From positions 1 to 36,000 of the forward strand of contig RPFO01000382.1 of assembly GCA_009746045.1 (NCBI GenBank): 36,000 nt of DNA, read 5' to 3'. The notes beneath the pieces are model-generated. The model was not told the origin of the DNA. It did not search any database and saw nothing but the letters and a program-made list of their open reading frames with translations. Positions 1 to 11,717 of this stretch are shown one piece after another. The first letter of the stretch is position 1. The number at the start of each line of letters is the position of its first letter. Both the position numbers and the translations under genes were made by a program. Source of the stretch: Mesostigma viride. Lineage: Eukaryota; Streptophyta; Mesostigmatophyceae; Mesostigmatales; Mesostigmataceae.

Positions 1-2
1 TC

Positions 3-141
3 CTGATCGAAGCGAAGAGCACTGCCAGGGATCGGAGTCGAGCCAGATTTGTGTGCGGAACATGATGGCTGGCCTACCTCACTCCCCAACATCAATGTGG
101 ACCTGGGTTCGAACCCTGTCAGTGCTATTCGCTTCGAACAG
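3..141. repeat. Long imperfect inverted repeat (hairpin)
   Basis: The arms 3-30 and 114-141 are reverse complements at 25 of 28 positions and enclose an 83-bp loop. The inner end of the right arm contains GGGTTCGAACCC, which resembles a Pol III B box, but no convincing A box or cloverleaf was found. It may be the remnant of a small non-autonomous element or of a tRNA-derived SINE. The inverted repeat itself is read directly from the sequence; its identity is a guess. Confidence 0.6.
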
Positions 142-292
142 TTCCGGAACGAGTTTTTTGTGGGTGTGGAGAAATAATGTCGACATTTTCGGTGACTGTT
201 CAGCTTAAAAAAATCACAAGCAGATGCGACGGCCCCTCCATTAAACAAATTATCCACCACTGTTGCGCTACACTAGCAATGTTTGTCAAGGT

Positions 293-404
293 CCAACGGC
301 CGTTGGCATCAAATAAATCACAACCATTGGTCACTCCATTTAACAAAATACCCACAACTTTTTAACCACACTAGAAATGTTTTTTGAGGTCCAACGGCCG
401 TTGG
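293..404. repeat. Two copies of palindrome CCAACGGCCGTTGG
   Basis: Exact 14-bp palindromes lie at 293-306 and 391-404, each preceded by GGT. These are the first two of 22 exact copies in the window. All copies fall in spacers, introns or tandem repeats of the non-retroelement DNA, never inside the DIRS, LINE or copia sequences. Confidence 0.9.
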
Positions 405-498
405 AATCCAAAAAATGCCGAATTCATGTCAAATTTATATATATGTGACAGTTGACAGAATTAGAGATAATTAAATGATCAAACCCAGCTTTAGAACT

Positions 499-685
499 CA
501 ATATTAGAATTCAAAATTTATTAATGAAATTTATCTTTCACCATTCAACCTCAACATTAAGTCCCCTTTGTGTTTTATTGAATTATTTAGCCATCAGCTT
601 TACACATCATCAAAAATTGGCGAATTTCATTCAATATTAGAATTCAAAATTTATGAATGAAATTTATGTTTCATCATTCAACCTC
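499..685. repeat. 54-bp direct repeat pair
   Basis: Positions 499-552 and 632-685 are near-identical AT-rich copies that begin CAATATTAGAATTC and end TTCAACCTC. They are 133 bp apart, which suggests a local duplication. Confidence 0.75.
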
Positions 686-737
686 TTCAGAATCCTCATC
701 CAAACACAACATCATGTCCCCTTTCCACTTGTACATA

Positions 738-1577
738 CTACTCTCGGCCAAATACAGCAAGCGTGCCTTCTTCCCCCCAAAAAACTTGAGATAATCCGGG
801 GAAGATTGTTCCGCTGAGGACCTGCATAGCTAACTCCACCAAAACGCTTGCCATATCCTCCTCCCTACACCTCCTCTCTAATAAGGCCTTCATGTCTGCG
901 TTCTCATCAAATCCCATGATCAGAACTGCACATGCCATTCCTCCCCCCTCCAGAGGCAGCCCCTCCAAAAGCTTCACCCATTCTGCCTCCCTACGCGCTC
1001 TCCTCCCCGGAGGAAAAAAAATGTCCTCATCCGGGTCATAAGGAGTATCGCAGAACCAGAAAATGCTCCTTAACCCCCATAGTTCATAATTATCGTACAA
1101 GTCATCCATTTCCTTTCCCAATTGGCGTAAGCGAGCTGTCCACCCCCTCCAATTCCTCTCCAACACACGTCTCCTCTCAGCACGCTCGGACCTGAACAAC
1201 CCTCCCATCGTCCTTGCTCGTGCATGTCCCTCTGGTGCTGGCTGGCGTCCTAACACCTCCTCAACTTCTTCACAATATACCTTAAAATACATTCCCCTTG
1301 TGACGAGTGTGTAGGGGGTGATATCAGCGCTTGCACACTTTACTTGCCCGCCATACAATTCTCGGAAAAGAGACTCAGTTATCAATGTACGAGGACCATC
1401 CCCGAATGCGTCCACGAACCCAGAAATTAACTTAAAGCTGAATTGGGGTTCATACCTCCCCGACACCGCTTCCCTAGCCCCTCTACAAACTGCTTCAAAG
1501 CGGGCTACGTCGGGCGCCTCCATAAAAGCTGCGACTTCGGTCCAAATTTCCCACGGCAGTGAGATATCCCCTTCCAT
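738..1577 (-). CDS. F-box-like protein
   Basis: The reading frame encodes about 279 residues from the ATG at 1577. The frame is open further upstream, with another ATG at 1619, and without any ATG to about 1694. The chosen start places the F-box-like segment at the extreme N terminus, roughly residues 4-40, which is usual for F-box proteins. That segment reads LPWEIWTEVAAFM, then a hydrophobic/Cys stretch with RFEAVCRGAREAV. F-box proteins are the substrate-recognition subunits of SCF ubiquitin ligases and bind Skp1 through this segment. No LRR, Kelch or WD repeats follow; the rest is charged with Trp-rich helices and has no family I recognise. Its neighbour on the same strand is a MYND-finger gene. 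F-box and MYND proteins are both expanded in some protists and giant viruses, but I cannot tell which applies here. The F-box call comes from pattern alone; the CDS is likely real because it is long, intact and has a clear start. Confidence 0.6.
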   Translation of the reverse strand: MEGDISLPWEIWTEVAAFMEAPDVARFEAVCRGAREAVSGRYEPQFSFKLISGFVDAFGDGPRTLITESLFRELYGGQVKCASADITPYTLVTRGMYFKVYCEEVEEVLGRQPAPEGHARARTMGGLFRSERAERRRVLERNWRGWTARLRQLGKEMDDLYDNYELWGLRSIFWFCDTPYDPDEDIFFPPGRRARREAEWVKLLEGLPLEGGGMACAVLIMGFDENADMKALLERRCREEDMASVLVELAMQVLSGTIFPGLSQVFWGEEGTLAVFGRE

Positions 1578-1697
1578 TATCGGCCCCGACGTCAAACTTG
1601 TCCCCTCTGCACATAACATACATCGACGTCCATCCTTTAAAAAAAATGAGGTTTGTCGGAAAGAAAATATGCAAACGTTAGGCGAGGTTTCCAATCC

Positions 1698-1711
1698 CTA
1701 ACGGCCGTTGG
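1698..1711. repeat. Variant palindrome upstream of the F-box gene
   Basis: CTAACGGCCGTTGG differs by one base from the 14-bp palindrome. It lies upstream of the F-box gene on its 5' side, about 120 bp from the preferred ATG. Confidence 0.7.
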
Positions 1712-1760
1712 GTCACTAATTGTTGTTTAACCCACTACAGTCGCATGAGAGAAAACGAAA

Positions 1761-1896
1761 GTCAATTTTATTCCAATTTCAAAGTGAAAGGAGAATCCAC
1801 TATTACACCATTTTACAACACAAATCAGGTCAATTTTATTCCAATTTCAAAGTAAAAAGAGAATTCACCATTACACCATTTTACAACACAAATCAG
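1761..1896. repeat. 68-bp tandem duplication
   Basis: Two adjacent 68-bp copies, 1761-1828 and 1829-1896, both begin GTCAATTTTATTCCAATTTC and end CAACACAAATCAG with a few substitutions. The duplication lies between the F-box gene and the MYND gene, where it occupies most of the spacer. Confidence 0.85.
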
Positions 1897-2020
1897 GACT
1901 AATACACAAATTTCAAATCCAAAATGCGTCCAGTTTCCACCTCAAAAGCAAATTATTACTCTACATTTCCAGTTTTTCTATGAGGAAGAACCGTAGTAGA
2001 AGGTGAAGGAGAAGTCGACC

Positions 2021-2752
2021 TCAGAGAAGTCGACCTGAGTTCCATCCAGTATGGTCGTCCTGTTTACCCCCCTTATCACCCCTGCCAGCCCCTCTTGCTT
2101 GCCTCAGACGTTCGCATCTATCCTTATGCCTACTCCAGTCAGCACGCTGGCACTCCTCACTGCAATATCTGGCATCCCTACATCCTCTACACCACTTCTG
2201 AGGGCCTGTGTCGCACCCACACCCCTCCTTGGAGCAATTTCGCATACCACGCATGGGATCCCCATCCCTCACGATCGGGTCAGAGAGCAAGAAAAAGTTC
2301 ATGTTGAGGGGTACTTCTGCCCCTACACACGCATCAGCCCTCACGCGCAGGGAAGACGTAACATTCGGGTAAAATGCGCGCTTGTAGGTGCACCCAAGCT
2401 GAGCCCCTTCCTCTTCCCCCAACTCTATCTTTGGCCCCTTTGTAATGAACGACACCAAAAGGCGGAACTCCCTCGTTGGGTCTATTGGCGCTCTTAGATC
2501 CATCTGTGGTACGAAAAAACCCTCTTGAATACAGAAGTTCATATCAGCTAGCTGGGCGTACATAACCCTCTCCATTTGGCTGAACGAATCAAACGCCAAT
2601 AAAACGGCCAAGTGGCGGCCTGTCTTCTCCTGCGCGACACGAACTTCCTCGAATATGCCACGCGACAGAAAGCGAACTTGTTTGTAAACGTTTTGAAGGA
2701 CGCTTCCGTAGACTTCATTCACGATCTCGGACTCATTCGCGATCTCGGCCAT
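2021..2752 (-). CDS. MYND-type zinc-finger protein
   Basis: The protein is 243 residues from the ATG at 2752, which sits in a good initiation context (AAGATGG). The frame continues eight codons upstream without an ATG. Near the C terminus, roughly residues 175-214, is a MYND finger with the expected order of ligands: paired Cys in CSKEGCGC, CRGC, then YCSEECQRADWSRHKDRC. MYND fingers bind two zinc ions and mediate protein-protein contacts, often with proline-rich partners. The N-terminal ~170 residues are not recognised. They contain a hydrophobic, probably folded core, and the last ~25 residues are Gly/Lys-rich and likely disordered. No SET domain is present, so this is not an SMYD methyltransferase. 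It is the middle of three same-strand genes in palindrome-bearing DNA. The domain call is firm and the molecular role unknown. Confidence 0.82.
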   Translation of the reverse strand: MAEIANESEIVNEVYGSVLQNVYKQVRFLSRGIFEEVRVAQEKTGRHLAVLLAFDSFSQMERVMYAQLADMNFCIQEGFFVPQMDLRAPIDPTREFRLLVSFITKGPKIELGEEEGAQLGCTYKRAFYPNVTSSLRVRADACVGAEVPLNMNFFLLSDPIVRDGDPMRGMRNCSKEGCGCDTGPQKWCRGCRDARYCSEECQRADWSRHKDRCERLRQARGAGRGDKGGKQDDHTGWNSGRLL

Positions 2753-2932
2753 CTTTTTCAGGGAAAAAACGAACAAAAAGATTTACATCGCGGCCAAAAA
2801 AACGCGTTTTCCCATTAGTGTGTTTGCCTAATTTATTGTAATCATTCATTTTTAAAACAGTCAGGTCCTTCACAACCTCAGAAAATGATTTCATTAAATT
2901 GGCATATACATTTAAAAACATCTTAGGTCGCA

Positions 2933-3187
2933 CTACTTTTTGCGTTTCAGTTTACGTTTGTTTCCCGGTTGAATAAAGTTGACACCATCCCCTTCATCGT
3001 CGGAAATTAAGGCCGGCATTTCGTCCACTTCAGCTTGTACATCATCTTTTTTCATCACAACCATGGCTGGAATTGAATCCCAAAATTTCTCAATCGCTCT
3101 AACAACTTCGGCTGGCAGTTTTTTGGCCCCCCGTTCAACTGCCTCTCTCTCCTGGTTCGACACCGAAACGTCCTTGTCTTTCTCCAT
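2933..3187 (-). CDS. Small hypothetical protein with basic tail
   Basis: The frame encodes 84 residues from the ATG at 3187. The frame stays open for 13 further codons upstream, and a CAG acceptor-like site lies just before the ATG, so this could also be the last exon of a longer gene. The product has a charged N-terminal helix (NQEREAVERGAKK), a central LPAEVVRAIEKFWDSIP helix, an acidic patch (ISDDEGDG) and a strongly basic end (GNKRKLKRKK) that resembles a nuclear localisation signal. I do not recognise the family. It lies upstream of the MYND gene on the same strand. Real coding potential is plausible from its composition and clean ending but not proven. Confidence 0.45.
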   Translation of the reverse strand: MEKDKDVSVSNQEREAVERGAKKLPAEVVRAIEKFWDSIPAMVVMKKDDVQAEVDEMPALISDDEGDGVNFIQPGNKRKLKRKK

Positions 3188-3226
3188 TGAAAAAAACTGC
3201 ACGTGAAGCACAACTGGCACAACCAA

Positions 3227-3768
3227 TGTAAGTAAACCTAGTAACTTCAGGGGCGGATTAATTCATCAGCCGGAGTACAATTTTATTTTACAACGCCAAC
3301 GGCCGTTGGCATTACAGCAATGAAGTTAAGATAAAAACGTCGTAATGCAACGGCTGATAAAACTGGCGTATAATCAATAACGCAAAAAAAATTGGCAAGA
3401 ACTTTTTTTTGGAGGTCCAACGGCCGTTGGCATCACGTAAATCACAACAGCAATGATGGAAACTGATTTTGCAAGTCCAACGGCCGTTGGCATCAAGAAA
3501 ATCAGAAGAGGGAGCGACTGCCCAAAAAACGCATAATAATAAAACAAGTACCTTGCAGGTGGTTGACAGACGCGAATCTTGTGTGGCGACGTGGAATCTG
3601 CAAGGAATGCGCAAAAACGTTGCAATCAGAATTACAAGGATTACATATTTTCCACATTTAGTTTTTCAGGTCCAACGGCCGTTGGCATGAGATTAATAAG
3701 AATACCACTACATGCGTGTGAGAAAATTGTGCCGGGTGACAGAATTAAATCCAAGTTGCCCAGCAGGT
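3227..3768. other. Non-coding spacer with four palindromes
   Basis: No gene is supported. CCAACGGCCGTTGG occurs exactly at 3296-3309, 3417-3430, 3477-3490 and 3672-3685. Each is followed by CAT on the plus strand (GGCATTAC, GGCATCAC, GGCATCAA, GGCATGAG), so the conserved context extends beyond the palindrome on one side. The spacer abuts the polypurine tract. Confidence 0.75.
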
Positions 3769-4514
3769 GGGAGGGAGGGAGGGAGGGAGGGAGGGAGGGA
3801 AGGAGGGAAGGAGGGAGGTAGGGAAGGAGGGAAGGAGGGAAGTAGGGAGGGAGGGAGGGAGGGAGGGAGGGAGGGAGGGAAGGAGGGAAGGAGGGAAGGA
3901 GGGAAGAAGGGAAGGAGGAAGGAGGGAAGGAGGGAAGGAGGGAAAGGAGTAGGGAAAGGAGGAGGGAAGGAGGGAAGGAGGGAAGGAGGGAAGAAGGGAA
4001 GGAGGAAGGAGGGAAGGAGGGAAGGAGGGAAAGGAGTAGGGAAAGGAGGAGGGAAGGAGGGAAGGAGGGAAGGAGGGAAGGAGGGAAGGAGGGAAGGAGG
4101 GAAGGAGGGAAGGAGGGAAGGAGGGAAGGAGGGAAGGAGGGAAGGAGGGAAGGAGGGAAGGAGGGAAGGAGGGAAGGAGGGAAGGAGGGAAGGAGGGAAG
4201 GAGGGAAGGAGGAAGGAGGGAAGGAGGGAAGGAGGGAAGGAGGGAAGGAGGGAAGGAGGGAAGAAGGGAAGGAGGAAGGAGGGAAGGAGGGAAGGAGGGA
4301 AGGAGAGGGAAAGGAGGGAAGGAGGGAAGGAGGGAAGGAGGGAAGGAGGGAAGGAGGGAAGGAGGGAAGGAGGGAAGGAGGGAAGGAGGGAAGGAGGGAA
4401 GGAGGGAAGGAGGGAAGGAGGGAAGGAGGGAAGGAGGGAAGGAGGGAAGGAGGGAAGGAGGGAAGGAGGGGAAGGAGGGAAGGAGGGAAGGAGGGAAGGA
4501 GGGAAGGAGGGAAG
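3769..4514 (+). repeat. Polypurine GGGA/GGGAAGGA tract
   Basis: About 750 bp on the plus strand consist almost only of G and A, with a handful of single T interruptions before 4040. The 5' end is (GGGA)n and the rest is mostly GGGAAGGA-type octamers. A larger internal repeat of about 80 bp is visible (around 3904-3970 and 3984-4050, both containing GGAAAGGAGTAGGG). Mirror-symmetric polypurine of this kind can form triplex (H-DNA), and its (GGGA)n part fits a G-quadruplex motif. Long open frames across it in either strand are simple low-complexity translations and not genes. Confidence 0.95.
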
Positions 4515-7500
4515 GATAAATACCTAGGGGGGGTGCTGGCATGCATAAATACCTAGGGGGGGTGCTGGCAAGCATAAATACGTCGGGGGGTGCTGGCATG
4601 CATAAATACCTAGGGGGGGGCTGGCATGCATAAATACCTAGGGGGGGTGCTGGCATGCATAAATACCTAGGGGGGGTGCTGGCATGCATAAATACCTAGG
4701 GGGGGTGCTGGCATGCATAAATACCTAGGGGGGGTGCTGGCATGCATAAATACCTAGGGGGGGTGCTGGCATGCATAAATACCTAGGGGGGTGCTGGCAT
4801 GCATAAATACCTAGGGGGGGTGCTGGCATGCATAAATACCTAGGGGGGGTGCTGGCATGCATAAATACCTAGGGGGGGTGCTGGCATGCATAAATACCTA
4901 GGGGGGGTGCTGGCATGCATAAATACCTAGGGGGGGTGCTGGCATGCATAAATACCTAGGGGGTGCTGGCATGCATAAATACCTAGGGGGGGTGCTGGCA
5001 TGCATAAATACCTAGGGGGGTGCTGGCATGCATAAATACCTAGGGGGGGTGCTGGCATGCATAAATACCTAGGGGGGTGCTGGCATGCATAAATACCTAG
5101 GGGGGGTGCTGGCATGCATAAATACCTAGGGGGGTGCTGGCATGCATAAATACCTAGGGGGGTGCTGGCATGCATAAATACCTAGGGGGGGTGCTGGCAT
5201 GCATAAATACCTAGGGGGGTGCTGGCATGCATAAATACCTAGGGGGGGTGCTGGCATGCATAAATACCTAGGGGGGGTGCTGGCATGCATAAATACCTAG
5301 GGGGGGTGCTGGCATGCATAAATACCTAGGGGGGGTGCTGGCATGCATAAATACCTAGGGGGGGTGCTGGCATGCATAAATACCTAGGGGGGGTGCTGGC
5401 ATGCATAAATACCTAGGGGGGTGCTGGCATGCATAAATACCTAGGGGGGGTGCTGGCATGCATAAATACCTAGGGGGGTGCTGGCATGCATAAATACCTA
5501 GGGGGGGTGCTGGCATGCATAAATACCTAGGGGGGGTGCTGGCATGCATAAATACCTAGGGGGGGTGCTGGCATGCATAAATACCTAGGGGGGTGCTGGC
5601 ATGCATAAATACCTAGGGGGGGTGCTGGCATGCATAAATACCTAGGGGGGGTGCTGGCATGCATAAATACCTAGGGGGGGTGCTGGCATGCATAAATACC
5701 TAGGGGGGGTGCTGGCATGCATAAATACTGGGGGGGTGCTGGCATGCATAAATACCTAGGGGGGGTGCTGGCATGCATAAATACCTAGGGGGGTGCTGGC
5801 ATGCATAAATACCTAGGGGGGGTGCTGGCATGCATAAATACCTAGGGGGGGTGCTGGCATGCATAAATACCTAGGGGGGGTGCTGGCATGCATAAATACC
5901 TAGGGGGGTGCTGGCATGCATAAATACCTAGGGGGGGTGCTGGCATGCATAAATACCTAGGGGGGGTGCTGGCATGCATAAATACCTAGGGGGGGTGCTG
6001 GCATGCATAAATACCTAGGGGGGGTGCTGGCATGCATAAATACCTGGGGGGGTGCTGGCATGCATAAATACCTGGGGGGTGCTGGCATGCATAAATACCT
6101 AGGGGGGGTGCTGGCATGCATAAATACCTAGGGGGGGTGCTGGCATGCATAAATACCTGGGGGGTGCTGGCATGCATAAATACCTAGGGGGGGTGCTGGC
6201 ATGCATAAATACCTAGGGGGGTGCTGGCATGCATAAATACCTAGGGGGGGTGCTGGCATGCATAAATACCTGGGGGGTGCTGGCATGCATAAATACCTAG
6301 GGGGGGGCTGGCATGCATAAATACCTAGGGGGGGTGCTGGCATGCATAAATACCTGGGGGGGTGCTGGCATGCATAAATACCTAGGGGGGTGCTGGCATG
6401 CATAAATACCTAGGGGGGGTGCTGGCATGCATAAATACCTAGGGGGGGTGCTGGCATGCATAAATACCTAGGGGGGGTGCTGGCATGCATAAATACCTAG
6501 GGGGGTGCTGGCATGCATAAATACCTAGGGGGGGTGCTGGCATGCATAAATACCTAGGGGGGGTGCTGGCATGCATAAATACCTGGGGGGGTGCTGGCAT
6601 GCATAAATACCTAGGGGGGGTGCTGGCATGCATAAATACCTAGGGGGGTGCTGGCATGCATAAATACCTAGGGGGGGTGCTGGCATGCATAAATACCTAG
6701 GGGGGGTGCTGGCATGCATAAATACCTAGGGGGGGTGCTGGCATGCATAAATACCTAGGGGGGTGCTGGCATGCATAAATACCTAGGGGGGGTGCTGGCA
6801 TGCATAAATACCTAGGGGGGGTGCTGGCATGCATAAATACCTAGGGGGGGTGCTGGCATGCATAAATACCTAGGGGGGGTGCTGGCATGCATAAATACCT
6901 AGGGGGGGTGCTGGCATGCATAAATACCTAGGGGGGGTGCTGGCATGCATAAATACCTAGGGGGGGTGCTGGCATGCATAAATACCTAGGGGGGTGCTGG
7001 CATGCATAAATACCGGGGGGGTGCTGGCATGCATAAATACCTAGGGGGGGTGCTGGCATGCATAAATACCTAGGGGGGGTGCTGGCATGCATAAATACCT
7101 AGGGGGGGGCTGGCATGCATAAATACCTAGGGGGGGTGCTGGCATGCATAAATACCTAGGGGGGTGCTGGCATGCATAAATACCTAGGGGGGGTGCTGGC
7201 ATGCATAAATACCTAGGGGGGGTGCTGGCATGCATAAATACAGGGGGGGTGCTGGCATGCATAAATACCTAGGGGGGGTGCTGGCATGCATAAATACCTA
7301 GGGGGGTGCTGGCATGCATAAATACCGAGGGGGGGTGCTGGCATGCATAAATACCTAGGGGGGGTGCTGGCATGCATAAATACCTAGGGGGGGTGCTGGC
7401 ATGCATAAATACCTAGGGGGGGTGCTGGCATGCATAAATACCTAGGGGGGTGCTGGCATGCATAAATACCTAGGGGGGGTGCTGGCATGCATAAATACCT

Positions 7501-9367
7501 AGGGGGGTGCTGGCATGCATAAATACCTAGGGGGGGTGCTGGCATGCATAAATACCTAGGGGGGGTGCTGGCATGCATAAATACCTAGGGGGGTGCTGGC
7601 ATGCATAAATACCTAGGGGGGGTGCTGGCATGCATAAATACCTAGGGGGTGCTGGCATGCATAAATACCTAGGGGGGGTGCTGGCATGCATAAATACCTA
7701 GGGGGGTGCTGGCATGCATAAATACATGGGGGGTGCTGGCATGCATAAATACCTAGGGGGGGTGCTGGCATGCATAAATACCGAGGGGGGGTGCTGGCAT
7801 GCATAAATACCGAGGGGGGGTGCTGGCATGCATAAATACCTAGGGGGGGTGCTGGCATGCATAAATACCTAGGGGGGGTGCTGGCATGCATAAATACCTA
7901 GGGGGGGTGCTGGCATGCATAAATACCTAGGGGGGTGCTGGCATGCATAAATACCGAGGGGGGGTGCTGGCATGCATAAATACCTAGGGGGGGGCTGGCA
8001 TGCATAAATACATGGGGGGTGCTGGCATGCATAAATACCTAGGGGGGGTGCTGGCATGCATAAATACCTAGGGGGGGTGCTGGCATGCATAAATACCTAG
8101 GGGGGGTGCTGGCATGCATAAATACCTAGGGGGGGTGCTGGCATGCATAAATACCTAGGGGGGGTGCTGGCATGCATAAATACCTAGGGGGGTGCTGGCA
8201 TGCATAAATACCGAGGGGGGGTGCTGGCATGCATAAATACCTAGGGGGGGTGCTGGCATGCATAAATACCTAGGGGGGGTGCTGGCATGCATAAATACCT
8301 AGGGGGGGTGCTGGCATGCATAAATACCTAGGGGGGGTGCTGGCATGCATAAATACCTAGGGGGGGTGCTGGCATGCATAAATACCTAGGGGGGGTGCTG
8401 GCATGCATAAATACCTAGGGGGGGTGCTGGCATGCATAAATACCTAGGGGGGGTGCTGGCATGCATAAATACCTAGGGGGGGGCTGGCATGCATAAATAC
8501 CTAGGGGGGGTGCTGGCATGCATAAATACCTAGGGGGGGTGCTGGCATGCATAAATACCTAGGGGGGGTGCTGGCATGCATAAATACCGAGGGGGGGTGC
8601 TGGCATGCATAAATACCTAGGGGGGTGCTGGCATGCATAAATACCTAGGGGGGGTGCTGGCATGCATAAATACCTAGGGGGGGGCTGGCATGCATAAATA
8701 CCTAGGGGGGGTGCTGGCATGCATAAATACCTAGGGGGGGTGCTGGCATGCATAAATACCTAGGGGGGGGCTGGCATGCATAAATACGTCGGGGGGTGCT
8801 GGCATGCATAAATACCTAGGGGGGGTGCTGGCATGCATAAATACCTAGGGGGGGTGCTGGCATGCATAAATACCTAGGGGGGTGCTGGCATGCATAAATA
8901 CCTAGGGGGGGTGCTGGCATGCATAAATACGTGGGGGGGTGCTGGCATGCATAAATACCTAGGGGGGTGCTGGCATGCATAAATACCTAGGGGGGTGCTG
9001 GCATGCATAAATACCTAGGGGGGGGCTGGCATGCATAAATACCTAGGGGGGGTGCTGGCATGCATAAATACCTAGGGGGGGTGCTGGCATGCATAAATAC
9101 CTAGGGGGGGGCTGGCATGCATAAATACGTCGGGGGGTGCTGGCATGCATAAATACCTAGGGGGGGTGCTGGCATGCATAAATACCTAGGGGGGTGCTGG
9201 CATGCATAAATACCTAGGGGGGGTGCTGGCATGCATAAATACCTAGGGGGGTGCTGGCATGCATAAATACGTCGGGGGGGTGCTGGCATGCATAAATACC
9301 TAGGGGGGTGCTGGCATGCATAAATACCTAGGGGGGGTGCTGGCATGCATAAATACCTAGGGGTTCA

Positions 9368-9566
9368 GCTGCCATTCGTACCTTTTTTTCTGTTTTTATT
9401 TTTTAATGGGGGCCGGCCTGGGGCAGCGGCGGCGGGTGGACGAAAACTGATAGCGTTCCCGTTTGTGCATCCCGTGACCACCGGCCACCAAACGGAGGCA
9501 CGACACCAAGGCAGATCAAGCACCAAAGGAAGCAGCAAGGACGTTGACGTTATTAACCAAGAATGG
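9368..9566. repeat. Embedded ~200-bp element, copy 1
   Basis: A non-satellite block begins GCTGCCATTCGTACC, then has a T-rich tract, a GGCAGCGGCGGCGGGTGG segment and CATCCCGTGACCACCGGCC, and ends TTATTAACCAAGAATGGGGG, where satellite units resume. The same block recurs at 10663-10857, 11523-11717 and, in part, 12760-12907. It has no coding capacity and no clear terminal inverted repeats. Confidence 0.85.
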
Positions 9567-10662
9567 GGGTGCTGGCATGCATAAATACCTAGGGGGGGTG
9601 CTGGCATGCATAAATACATGTGGGGGGTGCTGGCATGCATAAATACCTAGGGGGGTGCTGGCATGCATAAATACCTAGGGGGGGTGCTGGCATGCATAAA
9701 TACGTCGGGTGGGGTGCTGGCATGCATAAATACCTAGGGGGGTGCTGGCATGCATAAATACCTAGGGGGGTGCTGGCATGCATAAATACCGAGGGGGGGG
9801 GCTGGCATGCATAAATACCTAGGGGGGGGCTGGCATGCATAAATACCGAGGGGGGGTGCTGGCATGCATAAATACCTAGGGGGGTGCTGGCATGCATAAA
9901 TACCTAGGGGGGTGCTGGCATGCATAAATACCTAGGGGGGGGGCTGGCATGCATAAATACCTAGGGGGGGGCTGGCATGCATAAATACCTAGGGGGGGTG
10001 CTGGCATGCATAAATACCGAGGGGGGTGCTGGCATGCATAAATACCTAGGGGGGGGGCTGGCATGCATAAATACGTCGGGGGGTCGCTGGCATGCATAAA
10101 TACCTAGGGGGGTGCTGGCATGCATAAATACCTAGGGGGGTGCTGGCATGCATAAATACCTAGGGGGGGGGCTGGCATGCATAAATACCTAGGGGGGGGT
10201 GCTGGCATGCATAAATACCTAGGGGGGTGCTGGCATGCATAAATACCTAGGGGGGGGCTGGCATGCATAAATACCGAGGGGGGGTGCTGGCATGCATAAA
10301 TACCGAGGGGGGGTGCTGGCATGCATAAATACCTAGGGGGGTGCAGGCATGCATAAATACCTAGGGGGGGGCTGGCATGCATAAATACCTAGGGGGGGTG
10401 CTGGCATGCATAAATACCTAGGGGGGGGCTGGCATGCATAAATACCTAGGGGGGGGCTGGCATGCATAAATACCTAGGGGGGGTGCTGGCATGCATAAAT
10501 ACCTAGGGGGGGTGCTGGCATGCATAAATACCTAGGGGGGGGGCTGGCATGCATAAATACGTCGGGGGGTCGCTGGCATGCATAAATACCTAGGGGGGTG
10601 CTGGCATGCATAAATACCTAGGGGGGTGCTGGCATGCATAAATACCTACTGTAGGGGGGGGG

Positions 10663-10857
10663 GCTGCCATTCGTACCTTTTTTTCTTTTTTTATTTTTAA
10701 GCTGGCCTGGGGCAGCGGCGGCGGGTGGACGAAAACTGATAGCATTCCCGTTCGTGCATCCCGTGACCACCGGCCACCAAACGGAGGCACGACACCAAGG
10801 CAGATCAAGCACCAAAGGAAGCAGCAAGGACGTTGACGTTATTAACCAAGAATGGGG
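10663..10857. repeat. Embedded ~200-bp element, copy 2
   Basis: This is a close copy of the block at 9368-9566, with a shorter T-rich tract. The satellite variants that follow it (for example CGTCGGGTGGGG, then two CCTAGG units, then CCGAGG) match those following copy 1 in the same order. This points to segmental duplication with a period of about 1.3 kb rather than independent insertion. Confidence 0.85.
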
Positions 10858-11522
10858 GTGCTGGCATGCATCAATACCTAGGGGGGGTGCTGGCATGCAT
10901 AAATACATGTGGGGGGTGCTGGCATGCATAAATACCTAGGGGGGGGGCTGGCATGCATAAATACGTCGGGGGGGTCGCTGGCATGCATAAATACGTCGGG
11001 TGGGGTGCTGGCATGCATAAATACCTAGGGGGGTGCTGGCATGCATAAATACCTAGGGGGGTGCTGGCATGCATAAATACCGAGGGGGGGGCTGGCATGC
11101 ATAAATACCTAGGGGGGTGCTGGCATGCATAAATACCTAGGGGGGGGGGCTGGCATGCATAAATACGTCGGGGGGTCGCTGGCATGCATAAATACGTCGG
11201 GTGGGGTGCTGGCATGCATAAATACCTAGGGGGGTGCTGGCATGCATAAATACCTAGGGGGGGGGCTGGCATGCATAAATACCTAGGGGGGGTGCTGGCA
11301 TGCATAAATACCTAGGGGGGTGCTGGCATGCATAAATACCTAGGGGGGGGGCTGGCATGCATAAATACCGAGGGGGGGTGCTGGCATGCATAAATACCTA
11401 GGGGGGGTGCAGGCATGCATAAATACCGAGGGGGGGTGCTGGCATGCATAAATACCTAGGGGGGGTGCTGGCATGCATAAATACCTAGGGGGGTGCTGGC
11501 ATGCATAAATACCTAGGGGGGG

Positions 11523-11717
11523 GCTGCCATTCGTACCTTTTTTTCTTTTTTTATTTTTAAGCCGGCCTGGGGCAGCGGCGGCGGGTGGAGGAAAACTGAT
11601 AGCGTTCCCGTTTGTGCATCCCGTGACCACCGGCCACCAAACGGAGGCACGACACCAAGGCGGATCAAGCACCAAAGGAAGCAGCAAGGACGTTGACGTT
11701 ATTAACCAAGAATGGGG
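11523..11717. repeat. Embedded ~200-bp element, copy 3
   Basis: This copy is almost identical to copy 2, including the T-tract form. It lies about 860 bp after copy 2. Satellite units resume immediately at its 3' end. Confidence 0.85.

Larger units (their letters stand above)
142..737. other. AT-rich spacer with two palindromes and a 54-bp repeat pair
   Basis: No credible gene was found here. The spacer contains CCAACGGCCGTTGG at 293-306 and 391-404. It also contains a 54-bp direct repeat, 499-552 and 632-685, spaced 133 bp apart and differing at only a few positions. It lies downstream of the minus-strand F-box gene, so part of it may be that gene's 3' UTR. Confidence 0.6.

Noticed and set aside
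97-125. tRNA gene around GGGTTCGAACCC
   Set aside because: Only the B-box-like palindrome fits; the surrounding sequence folds as one long inverted repeat instead of a cloverleaf.
3641-4689. Long open frames (about 270-314 codons) across the polypurine tract
   Set aside because: They translate to pure SFPPSLLP or EGGREGGK repeats and exist in several frames at once. This is simple sequence, not a gene.
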